In this document: in pieces, positions 31,493 through 40,851 of the stretch
Layout of the letters: each line of letters opens with the position of its first letter
Numbering within the stretch: position 1 is the first letter of the stretch
Origin: Bryobacter sp964387685
GTDB taxonomy: Bacteria > Acidobacteriota > Terriglobia > Bryobacterales > Bryobacteraceae
Assembly: GCA_964387685.1 (NCBI GenBank)
Contig: CAYLXK010000002.1
Span: 310,001 to 374,000, forward strand
Reading direction: 5' to 3'
DNA: 64,000 bases
Translations under genes and position numbers: made by a program
The notes under the pieces: generated by a model
What the model was told of the DNA's origin: nothing
Database searches by the model: none
Seen by the model: the letters and a program-made list of their open reading frames with translations, nothing else

Positions 31493-33844
31493 CTAGCGGA
31501 GCTTGACGTTACCAAGAACTTCGTTGAGCCAGGGTTGGGCGATGGGGATGACCAAGTTGAGACCAGGTATGTGGCCATCGTCGACCAAGACCCGTTTTTT
31601 GGGAGCGCGTAGGACATTGAAGAAGGGAAGGCCGACGGTGAGTTCGGGATTGTATTCGTCATAGCGACCGTTGATGATGAGCTTGGGTCCGTTCATGAAG
31701 GGCGCATAAACAGCGGCGTTGACGATGGGAGGGAGTTCGAAGCCGTCGGGCCCGATTCCGGCGCCGACGAGGAGGGTGCCGCGGTAACGGGTTTCGAGCG
31801 CGGAGATCAAGGCAGCGGATTCGGTGGTGGAGTGGTTCCAAAAGATGATGCGGTTGTGATCGATGTCGGCCCGGGTATGGAGGTAGTCGACGCCCCGGCG
31901 CATGTCGATGACGCGATCCCGCATGATCGTTTTCCACCGAGACGAAGCGGCTTCCAGGACCGGTCTTTCGCCGACAGGGGGGCGACCGTGCATGCCTTTG
32001 AAGGCGACGAGGAAGACGGCGCGTCCGGCGCGGAGGAAAGGTTCGAGCAGGCCTTTGTTCCCTTCGACGGCGCTGGTGATGGGGGCGCCGACGAACCAAT
32101 TGGTGCCGCCCAGGAAATGGATGGTTTGATAGGGCGCTTGGGCGTGCTTGGGGAGATAGAGATAAGCGAGGGCTTCTTCGTCATTGGCGGCGCGGAAGCG
32201 AATTTCCTGGCGGGTCCAAGTGCCCCCGTCCAAGGAGGCAACGATGCGGGGCGCGAGGGGGCGATCGGGATAGGAGTAAAAGGCGCGGAAACGATCGAAG
32301 GCGGCGTTGGAAAGGGGCGGGGGATAGACCTGGGGGTCTTCGTCGTAGAGATCGATGGCGCCGGCCTTGTCTTCGCCGAGCGCGCAACGAAAGCCGAGAT
32401 CGTCCCGGCGCGTGTCTTCGGGCGCCCAGCCGTGGAGCATAAATTGATAAACCTCATCGCGCCAGGAGGCGCCTACGGTGGCGCGTCCTCCGAGCCGGCG
32501 ATTGAGCAGCCATTCACGAACGTTGCCGGCCATGTCGTAAACGCCCAGATAGCTCATACCGAAAGGATAGGAGCCGACCGGGCGGGTGGAACTGCCGTGG
32601 AAGTTAGCGCGTTGTTGGTAATTGTCGGCGTTGAGAAGGCCCCAGGGATAGAGCAGCCCGAAGGGGATGCGGATCTGATAGCGCGCGGCGCTTTCCCATT
32701 GGTAGACGGTAGGGAGGTTCTTGCCCGCGAAACGGCAGTAAGCGCGGGCTTCTTCCCAAGAGACACCGGTGACGGGATGTTGGAGGAGGGCTTTGGGGGC
32801 GCGGCCGCCGGACCAAGAGGCGGGTCCGGGGATACCGGAGGAGTCCAGGAAGTTGGGCGGATGGCGACCGGAATCGACGAAGCGCTGGAATTCTTCATTG
32901 GTGACTTCGAAGCGGTCGAGCCAGAAGGAAGCAAGATCGACGGGGTGGCTTGCGGGGCGGTCGAGGAGAGCCAGAGTGACTTGCTTCAGCGCGGGGATTT
33001 GGACCATGCCGGCAGGAGCGCCGGCAAGAGGAGGGAGACTGGCGTCGACCGATAAATCCCAGGGCGTGCGGACGATGGGGCGGGAGCGGGGCAGGGCGCT
33101 CGAAACGATGCGCTCGACGGGCGCAAAGCCGGCCTTGCGGATACGGATGATGTAATCGCCGCGGGCGACGTGGAAGCGGTCGATGGGAGTACGGCCAAGG
33201 GCGCGCGGAGTGCTCTCGCCCATTTGGAGGATTTCGACATCGGCGTCGGAGGGTGAGGAGTGGATGGTGAGATTATCTGAGACTTCGTTCCAGAGACGAA
33301 CGACCCGGTCTTCCGTCGGACGGATCGCAAGGACGGTTTGAGCGGCTTCGAAGGCTTTGGGGTAGTCGGCGTGGGCGGCGAAGGTTTCGAAATCGCGGAG
33401 GGCGTTTTCCACGCGGTTCTCTTGCCAACGCCAGTAGCCGAGGGCAAATAAAAGGAGAAGAAGGGGAATTGCCCAGAGGAGGCGGCGAGGAACGGGGCCC
33501 GTGCTCTTGAGGATGGGTTTCGCCTCTTCTTCGACCGCGTCGTCGCCTTCAAATAGATAACCGCGGCCCGTGACGGTGCGCAGGCGCTTTGGTCCTTCTT
33601 CGCCCAGGGCGCGGCGGACTTCCATGATGCAGTGGGCGAGGGAATCCTCGGTCACGGCGGTACCGGGCCAGAGGGATTCCATGAGTTCGGACTTCGATAC
33701 GAGACGGCCCTGGTTTTCGGCAAGGAGCTTCAGAGCCTCGAAAGCTTTGGGGCGCAGTTTCACCTCTGCGTTGTTGCGGAGCAGCAGACCGCGGCGCAAA
33801 TCGAGGCGAAAATCGCCAAAACGCCGTTCCAAGGCCGATTTCAT
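31493..33844 (-). CDS. wHTH - TM - PEGA - SUMF1 - hydrolase multidomain protein
   Basis: The 783-residue protein joins a ToxR/OmpR-type winged helix (about 10-100; LRPKAFEALKLLAENQGRLV and VTGRGYLFEG), one membrane segment (about 120-138), a PEGA-like beta domain (about 190-245), a SUMF1/formylglycine-generating-type domain (about 280-495; FEVTNEEFQRFVDSG, GVSWEEARAYCRFAGKNLPT, GNVREW, LGFRCAL) and an alpha/beta-hydrolase (about 540-783; nucleophile region NHSTTES, late His in DDGHIPG). The last normally follows a Ser/Thr kinase in acidobacteria; here the kinase is replaced by a DNA-binding domain. It would be a membrane-bound regulator with its sensor outside. Confidence 0.85.
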   Translation of the reverse strand: MKSALERRFGDFRLDLRRGLLLRNNAEVKLRPKAFEALKLLAENQGRLVSKSELMESLWPGTAVTEDSLAHCIMEVRRALGEEGPKRLRTVTGRGYLFEGDDAVEEEAKPILKSTGPVPRRLLWAIPLLLLLFALGYWRWQENRVENALRDFETFAAHADYPKAFEAAQTVLAIRPTEDRVVRLWNEVSDNLTIHSSPSDADVEILQMGESTPRALGRTPIDRFHVARGDYIIRIRKAGFAPVERIVSSALPRSRPIVRTPWDLSVDASLPPLAGAPAGMVQIPALKQVTLALLDRPASHPVDLASFWLDRFEVTNEEFQRFVDSGRHPPNFLDSSGIPGPASWSGGRAPKALLQHPVTGVSWEEARAYCRFAGKNLPTVYQWESAARYQIRIPFGLLYPWGLLNADNYQQRANFHGSSTRPVGSYPFGMSYLGVYDMAGNVREWLLNRRLGGRATVGASWRDEVYQFMLHGWAPEDTRRDDLGFRCALGEDKAGAIDLYDEDPQVYPPPLSNAAFDRFRAFYSYPDRPLAPRIVASLDGGTWTRQEIRFRAANDEEALAYLYLPKHAQAPYQTIHFLGGTNWFVGAPITSAVEGNKGLLEPFLRAGRAVFLVAFKGMHGRPPVGERPVLEAASSRWKTIMRDRVIDMRRGVDYLHTRADIDHNRIIFWNHSTTESAALISALETRYRGTLLVGAGIGPDGFELPPIVNAAVYAPFMNGPKLIINGRYDEYNPELTVGLPFFNVLRAPKKRVLVDDGHIPGLNLVIPIAQPWLNEVLGNVKLR

Positions 33845-33901
33845 GACTTTTTCATGCCTCTAACATGGCTTGGGACGAGGAAAAGGCTCATAAACGGGTT
33901 T

Positions 33902-35815
33902 ATGCAAATCGCAATCCTACTTCTGCTAGCGTTCGTCATCGACCCTTTTGCGGCCGTCCGAAACAATGATTCCAAGAGACTCTCGAGTGCAGTGCAGAGT
34001 CCGGCCGACGCCAATCAGCGGAATGCCCAGGGAGCGACACTTCTAATGCAGGCCGCCCTGCACGCGGACGTGGACATGGTGAAGTGGTTGATCGAGCGTG
34101 GCGCTGATGTAAAGCTTAGCAATCCGCAGGGAGCGACGGCACTGCACTGGGCGGCGGGGGAGCCCAGCAAAGTGAAGGTGTTGCTGGAGGCAGGGGCGGA
34201 TCCGAATGCCCGCACGCTTTTGGAGCGGACGCCGCTGACGATTGCGGCGGCGACGTATGGAAATGGGGAGAGTATCCGGCTCTTGCTCCAACACGGGGCG
34301 GACCCGAAACTGGTGGACAGGAATGGAGACGGTCCGTTGGGGAACGCGGCGACGTCCGCGGATTTGGAAGCGATGAAGTTGCTGCTGGCGGCGGGCGCGA
34401 AAGTAACAGAGCGCGGGGCGCGCGGAGCGGCACAGAAAGGACTGCCGCCGCTGGTGCGTGCCGCAGCGGTGGGCTGTGAGGAATGTGTGGCCCTGCTACT
34501 GAAAGCGGGTGCAGATCCCAACGCGATTTCCGACTCGCCGCAGGAGACCAAAGCGGGTTTGCAGGAGATGGGTGAAATGTCGGCTCTGTTCATGGCGGCG
34601 CAGTTCAACCACCCGAAGATTGCGCGGATGTTGCTGGAGGCGGGAGCAAAAGTCGATCAAACGGATTGGCGCGGCATGACGCCGCTGATGATGGCTGCGG
34701 CGATGGAGTCGCAGGATGTGGAGACCTTTGAACTTTTGCGTGCCCGGGGGGCGAAGACGGAAATGCGCTCCAGGGACGGACAGACGGCGGCAGATTGGAT
34801 CTTGAAGTTCGGTCCGAAGAGTCCTTTGCACGGACGGCTCGAGGGTGGGAAGACGGCCGAGCGTCCCCAGATTGAATTGCCCGAGAAGACACCCACACCC
34901 GAGGAAGCCGTGGCTAAAGCGCTGGCGTTGATGTTGCCCAGCAATGAGAGGTATTTCCAGAAGAGCGGATGTCCGGGTTGTCACCACCAAGTGATTTCAG
35001 GGATGCTGGCCGCAGCGGCGCAAGCGCGAGGAATCGTGCACGACCAGGCATTGGCAAAAAAGCAACTGGCAACCGTGATGACGGTTAACCAGGTGAACCG
35101 CGAATCCTTTTTGCAGCGCGTGCCGGGAGGCGGCGCACCGCAGGCCTATGGAATATTGCTCGCAAGCTGGAAGGCACAAGGGGTGGAGAGCAGCCCGCAA
35201 ACGGATGCGATGATGCACGACATGGCGGGATTGCAAATGCGCGATGGATCATTCGGCAACATGCTGCAGCGGGCGCCGATCGGCTATTCGACGTTCACTT
35301 CGACGGCGCTGGCGATTCTGGCGATGCGCAGTTACGGGTCGCCGGGACGCAAAGAGGAGTGGGAGCAGCGCATTGCTCGTGCGCGGCACTGGCTTCAAGA
35401 GAACAAGCCGGGCGAGGGCAAGATGGAGGAGATCAATATGCGGGCGCTGGGCCTTCATTGGGCGGGCGTGAAGGTGAACGCGAAAGAGATACTGTCGTTC
35501 CAAAACGACGAAGGAGCTTGGAGCCAACGGCCCGGGCTCGAGCCCGATGCTTATGCAACGGGCCAGGCGCTCTATGCACTCGCGCAGATCGGATTCGCGG
35601 TGGACGACCGGCGCTTTGAGAAAGGAATTCGCTGGCTGCTGCGGAATCAAGCGAAAGACGGGAGTTGGTATGTAGCCAGCCGCAGCGTGAAATTTCAACC
35701 GTATTTTGATTCGGGCTTTCCCTATGGCCATGACCAGTGGATCTCGGCGATGGGCACAGGATGGGCAGGATTGGCCTTAACGGAAGCGGTGAAGAAGGAT
35801 CCCACTTTAAGATGA
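33902..35815 (+). CDS. Ankyrin-repeat protein with CxxCH motif and cyclase-like C-terminus
   Basis: The start at 33902 (MQIAILLLLAFVI) gives 637 residues with a signal peptide. Residues about 35-300 are ankyrin repeats (GATLLMQAALHADVDMVKWL, GRGADVK-like turns). Then CPGCHH (357-362) fits a c-type haem site. The rest (about 400-637) has QMRDGSFG, QNDEGAWSQRPG, YATGQALYALAQIG and NQAKDGSWYV, as in squalene-cyclase-fold repeats. The combined layout suggests a periplasmic protein. Function unknown. It is followed after 4 bases by an acetyltransferase gene. Confidence 0.85.
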   Translation: MQIAILLLLAFVIDPFAAVRNNDSKRLSSAVQSPADANQRNAQGATLLMQAALHADVDMVKWLIERGADVKLSNPQGATALHWAAGEPSKVKVLLEAGADPNARTLLERTPLTIAAATYGNGESIRLLLQHGADPKLVDRNGDGPLGNAATSADLEAMKLLLAAGAKVTERGARGAAQKGLPPLVRAAAVGCEECVALLLKAGADPNAISDSPQETKAGLQEMGEMSALFMAAQFNHPKIARMLLEAGAKVDQTDWRGMTPLMMAAAMESQDVETFELLRARGAKTEMRSRDGQTAADWILKFGPKSPLHGRLEGGKTAERPQIELPEKTPTPEEAVAKALALMLPSNERYFQKSGCPGCHHQVISGMLAAAAQARGIVHDQALAKKQLATVMTVNQVNRESFLQRVPGGGAPQAYGILLASWKAQGVESSPQTDAMMHDMAGLQMRDGSFGNMLQRAPIGYSTFTSTALAILAMRSYGSPGRKEEWEQRIARARHWLQENKPGEGKMEEINMRALGLHWAGVKVNAKEILSFQNDEGAWSQRPGLEPDAYATGQALYALAQIGFAVDDRRFEKGIRWLLRNQAKDGSWYVASRSVKFQPYFDSGFPYGHDQWISAMGTGWAGLALTEAVKKDPTLR

Positions 35816-35819
35816 GGAA

Positions 35820-36401
35820 ATGATTGCAGATCCAACTCGCCTGGAAGACGACGTGGTGTTGTTGCGGCCGCTCGAGGATACGGATGCTCCGCATTTGTGG
35901 GCGGTAGCGAAGGAGGCCGAGATCTGGCGCTATATGCGGGCGGGCCTGATCGATTCGCTGGAAAAGATGGAAGCGTGGGTGAGCGCGGCGCGGGAGGGCT
36001 TTCGGCGGGGGAGCGACTATCCGCTGGTGACGGTGGAAAAGGCAAGCGGCAGAGTGGCGGGTTCGACGCGATACATGACGATCGAGCCCGCGAACCGGAG
36101 CTTGGAAATTGGGGGGACTTGGCTCGGCGCGGAGTTTCGGCGAAGCAAGGTCAATACGCACGCGAAATACTTGATGCTGAAGCACGCATTCGAGGGGGTA
36201 GGATGCGTGCGGGTGCAGTTCCGGACAGACGCACGTAACGAAAGAAGTCAACGCGCCATCGAAAGACTAGGAGCTGTCAAGGAAGGAATATTCCGGCGAG
36301 ATTTCATTTATCCAGATGGATATCAGCGGAACACCATATTCTATTCGTTGATAGCTGAAGAATGGCCGCTGGCACGAAGGCGGCTTGAAGACAAGCTGTA
36401 A
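35820..36401 (+). CDS. GNAT acetyltransferase, RimJ/RimL-like
   Basis: The 193-residue protein resembles RimJ-type N-acetyltransferases: LLRPLEDTDAPHLW at the start, LEIGGTWLGAEFRRSKVNT (acetyl-CoA loop region) and a late ERLGAVKEGIFRRDF followed by RNTIFYSLI. These enzymes use acetyl-CoA to modify protein N-termini or small amines. Substrate cannot be told. It starts 4 bases after the ankyrin gene stop, so they are probably one transcript. Confidence 0.88.
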   Translation: MIADPTRLEDDVVLLRPLEDTDAPHLWAVAKEAEIWRYMRAGLIDSLEKMEAWVSAAREGFRRGSDYPLVTVEKASGRVAGSTRYMTIEPANRSLEIGGTWLGAEFRRSKVNTHAKYLMLKHAFEGVGCVRVQFRTDARNERSQRAIERLGAVKEGIFRRDFIYPDGYQRNTIFYSLIAEEWPLARRRLEDKL

Positions 36402-36422
36402 GAGTTAGGTAGGGAGGACTTC

Positions 36423-37334
36423 ATGAACTATAGGATTTTAGCGAGCGCAGCGCTTAGCTGTGCCGTCATGTTCGGACAATTCGGTGGAGGGAACAACGGC
36501 GGGAGAGTGACCGACACCCGCAGTGCGGAAATTCGGGGCGGGGGCGGAGAAGGCAAGTGCACGATCGAAGTGGAAGTGGACGATACGGCCGATGTGGAAA
36601 TTAGCGGCAGCCAAGGGCGCATCCGCACAGTTAGCGGTTCGCCAGCCAGCTTTCGTCGATTCGAGTGCAATCAGCAGATGCCAACGAACGCGACTGGCTT
36701 CCGCTTCAAGGGAATCGATGGGCGTGGCCAGCAAAATTTAGTCCGCGGGCCCGAGGGGCGCGGCCCTGCCGTGATCCGCATTGTGGATACGAAAGGCGGG
36801 CGCGAGGGATATACCTTCGATATCTTCTGGACGGGCGGCGGCGGTTTTCAGGGCGGGAATGGCAACGGTAACGGCGGCATTTGGAATCCCGGGAATGGGA
36901 ACGGCGGCGGCTGGGGCAATGGCAACAACAGCGGCGGCTGGAATAACGGCAACAACGCAGGCAACAACGGTGGTAGTTGGAATACTGGAAACGGTAATGG
37001 CTGGGGCAATGGCTGGGGAGGCAACAAAACGGTCAGCTTCACCGGGCGTGGCAACGGCGAGTACGTCGATGGAAATCGCCGAGGCCGGCTGACGAACCCC
37101 ACCGTGCAGATCAACAACCGGGGGCGTGTGGACATCACGTTCCAGAGCGATCAGGGTCCGCTGAATTTGAATGGGATGGTGGAGCGCGTGGAAGGAAATC
37201 GCGTCTACGCAAGGGTCCGCGGCGGGCAGGTGTACGGCACGGTGGAAATCGAGATGCAGAACCGCAACCGGATACGGCAAATCTATCTGCCCATGAATAG
37301 CGGCAGCGCGCATGAGCTGCGCTGGAGCAACTAA
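36423..37334 (+). CDS. Exported Gly/Asn-rich protein
   Basis: The 303-residue protein has a signal peptide (MNYRILASAALSCAVMFG). Domain one (about 30-135) looks beta-rich. A low-complexity segment (about 139-200) is made of Gly, Asn and Trp in GNG-type repeats. A second beta domain follows (about 200-300; TVSFTGRGNGEY, then NPTVQINNRG). Such linkers occur in surface or periplasmic proteins of acidobacteria. AGGGAGG precedes the ATG. No function is assigned. Confidence 0.75.
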   Translation: MNYRILASAALSCAVMFGQFGGGNNGGRVTDTRSAEIRGGGGEGKCTIEVEVDDTADVEISGSQGRIRTVSGSPASFRRFECNQQMPTNATGFRFKGIDGRGQQNLVRGPEGRGPAVIRIVDTKGGREGYTFDIFWTGGGGFQGGNGNGNGGIWNPGNGNGGGWGNGNNSGGWNNGNNAGNNGGSWNTGNGNGWGNGWGGNKTVSFTGRGNGEYVDGNRRGRLTNPTVQINNRGRVDITFQSDQGPLNLNGMVERVEGNRVYARVRGGQVYGTVEIEMQNRNRIRQIYLPMNSGSAHELRWSN

Positions 37335-37344
37335 GAGCCTGGCG

Positions 37345-37461
37345 ATGGAAGATCTGCCGGAAGCGCTACTGGACGGCGCCTTAGAACTCGGCCTGGAAAT
37401 TGCGGAAGAGTTTCTAGGCATCGAAACGGAGCCGGAACAACAGAGCGAAGGGCAGAGTTAG
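37345..37461 (+). CDS. Possible 38-residue acidic peptide
   Basis: An ATG at 37345, 10 bases after the previous stop, opens a frame of 38 codons rich in Glu and Leu (MEDLPEALLDGALELGLEIA), predicted as one amphipathic helix. Its stop overlaps the end of the convergent sulfatase gene. No ribosome site is clear, so coding status is uncertain. Confidence 0.3.
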   Translation: MEDLPEALLDGALELGLEIAEEFLGIETEPEQQSEGQS

Positions 37462-38840
37462 TTCTTCGCGTCGCGTGGGCGTAGATAATCGTCTAACTTA
37501 AGGCCAGGCTCGGGGTGAGTTTCTTGAAACTTTGCCTCGAGCTTGGCCGTTAGAGTTTGGACGAGGGCCGGATGCTTTGCAGCTACATTGATGAACTCGC
37601 CCGGGTCGGACTTTTGATCGTAAAGGCGAACAATGCGGCCCGGCGTGGGATTGTCCACGGTGTAACCATCCTGGCGGGCGCGGCGGCCGGTGGTGTAGAT
37701 CAATTTCCAGCGGTCCCAAAGCAGAGCGGCTTCCTCGTTCTCAAGGTACTCGCTGAAGATTTCCTGGCGCGGCGGGTCGCCGAAAAGGTCGCGGCCATGG
37801 GTGCGGGGCAGGCGCTCCGCCGCCAAGAGATTCAAGATAGTGGGGGCGACATCGACGCTTTCGGTGCGATGGCGGATGGCTTTGCGGGCAGAGACCTTAG
37901 CGGGAAAACGGAAGATCAGGGGTACATGCAGGGCGGGCGTGTACATGCAATGCTTCTCAAAGCGGCCGTGGTGGCCGAGGGAGTATCCATGGTCCGCCAT
38001 GTAGACGACGAGAGTATCTTTTTCCCGATCGAGCTGTCGTAAGTGATCTAGCATGCGGCCCAGATTGCGGTCCAGATGATAGGCGCTGGTGTAATAAGCG
38101 GCGACGATGCCCTGCTTTTGGGCGGGGCTGAGCGGCTTGAAGATATTGGGAATTTGCCACGCGTCCTCCGGTCCGACTTCGGGGAGGCGAAAGGAGGCGG
38201 GATCGAAAAGCCGCTCATCTTCGCGGGGAAACCAGAAGGGAGAGTGCGGCTCCTGGATACTGAGCCACAGAGCGAAGGGTTGATCGGCTTGCTTGGTGTG
38301 TTCGCCGAGCCACTTCATGGCTTCGTTCGTGGCCCAGGTGCTGCGCATTTCCTCGAAAGAGAAAGGTTGGGGGCGCTTTTCCGCGTTGAGCCAGACTTCG
38401 GAGGGTGTGCGGAAGGGTTGCCAGGGAAGGGCCGGGCGGCCGACTGCTTGCTGCCAGCCTCGATTGATGCGGTCTTCGGTGATGCAGGTGCCGAAGCCAT
38501 GCAAGCCGTCCTGGCCGGGGCGGTTGAAGTGCATCTTGCCAAAAACGGCGGTGCGATAGCCGGAAGAAGTGAGTAAATCGGGGAGCGTGAGCTTGGCTTC
38601 GTCAAGGGGCGTGGATAAGGTGGTGACCCCGGCGGCGTGGGGGTAAAGGCCGGTAAGAATCGATTGGCGCGAGGGAGTGCAGACGGGGGAGTTGCAAGTG
38701 TGGGCAGCGAAACGGGTGCCCTCCGCGGCAAGGCGGTCGAGATTCGGAGTACGGGCTTGCTTATTGCCGGCGGCGCCGAGCACGTAGCCGGCATGATCGT
38801 CCGCAATGAGAAACAAGAGATTGGGCTTTGAGGCGGCCAT
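37458..38840 (-). CDS. Sulfatase (arylsulfatase family)
   Basis: The 460-residue protein has the sulfatase core: metal-binding Asp14/Asp15 (FLIADDHAG), and CTPSR (Cys54 to Arg58), the site where Cys becomes formylglycine, followed by LTGLYPHAAG. VYMADHGYSLGHHG gives the second metal site. No clear signal peptide is seen. It would remove sulfate from an organic ester, perhaps a glycan. Its gene is divergent from the S9 peptidase gene (19 bp apart). Confidence 0.93.
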   Translation of the reverse strand: MAASKPNLLFLIADDHAGYVLGAAGNKQARTPNLDRLAAEGTRFAAHTCNSPVCTPSRQSILTGLYPHAAGVTTLSTPLDEAKLTLPDLLTSSGYRTAVFGKMHFNRPGQDGLHGFGTCITEDRINRGWQQAVGRPALPWQPFRTPSEVWLNAEKRPQPFSFEEMRSTWATNEAMKWLGEHTKQADQPFALWLSIQEPHSPFWFPREDERLFDPASFRLPEVGPEDAWQIPNIFKPLSPAQKQGIVAAYYTSAYHLDRNLGRMLDHLRQLDREKDTLVVYMADHGYSLGHHGRFEKHCMYTPALHVPLIFRFPAKVSARKAIRHRTESVDVAPTILNLLAAERLPRTHGRDLFGDPPRQEIFSEYLENEEAALLWDRWKLIYTTGRRARQDGYTVDNPTPGRIVRLYDQKSDPGEFINVAAKHPALVQTLTAKLEAKFQETHPEPGLKLDDYLRPRDAKN

Positions 38841-38859
38841 CGGCTAGAGTATATGCAAT

Positions 38860-40851
38860 ATGCGTGGACTTGCCGCTGTTTTCTACCTGTCGCTGGCGCT
38901 GAGTGCGGCGCCGCCGACACTGGACGAACTGATTCGCTTGAAGACCATTGGCGGGGCGGCGGTGTCGCCCGAGGGGCGCTATGTAGCGTTCACGCAGAGC
39001 GAGGCGGGCCTGGAGCAGAACGCCTTTGTGACGCAGCTCTGGATGGCGGAGGTAGCGAGCGGCCGGGTGTGGCAGTTAACGCGGGGGAAGAAATCGAGCG
39101 GGCAGCCGCGCTGGTCGCCGGATGGGAAGTGGCTCGCGTTTACGAGCGACCGCGAAGGAGGCAAGAATCAGATATTCGCGATTGCGCCCGATGGGGGCGA
39201 GGCCGTACTGTTGACGAAGTCTGAGACGGGGGTGAACGGCTTGGAGTGGTCGGCCGACGGCGCGCAGATCGCCTATACCGCGCCCGCCAAAAAGGCGGAG
39301 GAGCGTAAGAAGGCTTTGGGCGAGTTCGACGTGGTGAGGCGCGAGTATGCGCATGTGCATTTGTGGAGCTTCGAGGTGAAGGCCGCGCTCGAGGCACCTC
39401 AGGTGGGTAAGGCGCTGACAAGCGGCGACGAGTATTCGGTGAACTCCTTCGATTGGTCGCCGGACGGGAAGAAGATTGCGTTTAGCGCGAGCCGGAATCC
39501 GGATTTGATTCAGGGGGGGACGTCCGATGTGTATGTCCTGACCATCGAAGGGCGGAAGGTAGTGAAGGTGGTGGACCAGGCTGGACCGGATCGCGGGCCG
39601 GTGTGGTCGCCCGATGGGCAATGGATCGCGTTTGGGTCCGCGATGGGGAATCCGAAGTATTTTCATGCGAACTCGCGGATCGCGGTGGTGGCGGCTGGAG
39701 GCGGGAAAGCGCGGTCGTTAACCGATGCCTTCGACGAAGACCCCAACCTGATTGCCTGGACGAAGGAAGGGATCTACTTTACGGGCTTGGAGAAAACGCT
39801 GGCGCATGCGTACCGGTTGGACCCGGCGAGCGGGAAATTTGTAAAGATCTCAGGAACGGTGATTGGGGGCGGATTGAGTGTGAGCCGCGATGGGCGCTAC
39901 GCGGCGTATACGTATGCCGATGCGAAGCAGTTGAGTGAGGTGTATGCAACGCCGTTGAGCGCGTGGCAGCCGAGGAAGTTAACGCAGAGCACCCAGCAGG
40001 CGGCTGGCTGGACGCTGCCCGGGGACGAGGTGATCCGTTGGAGAAGCAAGGACGGCGTGGAGATTGAGGGCGTGCTGTCGAGGCCGAAGGATTTCGATAA
40101 GGCGAAGAAGTATCCGCTACTCTGCGTGATTCATGGTGGGCCGACGGGGATCGACCGGCCGCAGATGGTGCATCCGCGCTACTACCCGATCGACCTTTGG
40201 ACGGCGCGCGGGGCGATGGTGCTGCGCGTGAATTATCGGGGCAGCGCGGGCTATGGCGAGAAGTTTCGCCAATTGAACGTGCGAAATCTGGGAGTGGGGG
40301 ACGCCTGGGACGTGGAGAGCGGGGTGGAGCATTTAATCGCGCAGGGCAATGTGGAGGCCAAGAAGGTGGGCGTAATGGGGTGGAGCCAAGGCGGGTATAT
40401 CTCGGCGTTTTTGACGACCCATTCGACGAAGTTTGCAGCGGTGAGCGTGGGCGCAGGGATTTCGAATTGGGCGACTTACTACTACAACACGGACATTACT
40501 CCCTTCACAATTCAGTATCTGGGGGCGGACCCGGGCGAGGATCCGGGCATTTACGCCAAGACCTCGCCGATGACGAAGATACTGGAGGCAAAGACGCCGA
40601 CGCTGATCCAGCATGGGGAACTCGACCGGCGCGTACCGATTGCTAATGCGTACGAGCTGCGGCAGGGGCTGGAAGATCGCGGGGTTCCGGTGGAGATGAT
40701 CGTCTACAAAGGCTTTGGGCACGGCATTACCAAGCCGAAGGAAGCCAAAGCGGTGCTGGAGCATAACTTGCTGTGGTTTAACCACTACTTGTTCGGCGAT
40801 GCCAAGCCCGATTTCACAAAGCCCGAATTAGCCAAGGAAGAGAAGAAATGA
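38860..40851 (+). CDS. S9 family peptidase (acylaminoacyl-peptidase type)
   Basis: The 663-residue exported enzyme (signal MRGLAAVFYLSLALSAAP) has an N-terminal beta-propeller of PD40/TolB-like repeats (WSPDGKWLAFTSDR, WSPDGKKIAFSAS) and a C-terminal hydrolase with nucleophile WSQGGY, a likely Asp in GELDRRVP and His in GFGHGI. It would cut short peptides outside the cytoplasm. It overlaps the creatininase-family gene by ATGA, so both are co-translated. Confidence 0.93.
   Translation: MRGLAAVFYLSLALSAAPPTLDELIRLKTIGGAAVSPEGRYVAFTQSEAGLEQNAFVTQLWMAEVASGRVWQLTRGKKSSGQPRWSPDGKWLAFTSDREGGKNQIFAIAPDGGEAVLLTKSETGVNGLEWSADGAQIAYTAPAKKAEERKKALGEFDVVRREYAHVHLWSFEVKAALEAPQVGKALTSGDEYSVNSFDWSPDGKKIAFSASRNPDLIQGGTSDVYVLTIEGRKVVKVVDQAGPDRGPVWSPDGQWIAFGSAMGNPKYFHANSRIAVVAAGGGKARSLTDAFDEDPNLIAWTKEGIYFTGLEKTLAHAYRLDPASGKFVKISGTVIGGGLSVSRDGRYAAYTYADAKQLSEVYATPLSAWQPRKLTQSTQQAAGWTLPGDEVIRWRSKDGVEIEGVLSRPKDFDKAKKYPLLCVIHGGPTGIDRPQMVHPRYYPIDLWTARGAMVLRVNYRGSAGYGEKFRQLNVRNLGVGDAWDVESGVEHLIAQGNVEAKKVGVMGWSQGGYISAFLTTHSTKFAAVSVGAGISNWATYYYNTDITPFTIQYLGADPGEDPGIYAKTSPMTKILEAKTPTLIQHGELDRRVPIANAYELRQGLEDRGVPVEMIVYKGFGHGITKPKEAKAVLEHNLLWFNHYLFGDAKPDFTKPELAKEEKK

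Noticed and set aside
31832..33055. 407-codon plus-strand frame
   Set aside because: Antisense to the wHTH-SUMF1 gene, caused by high GC codon bias.
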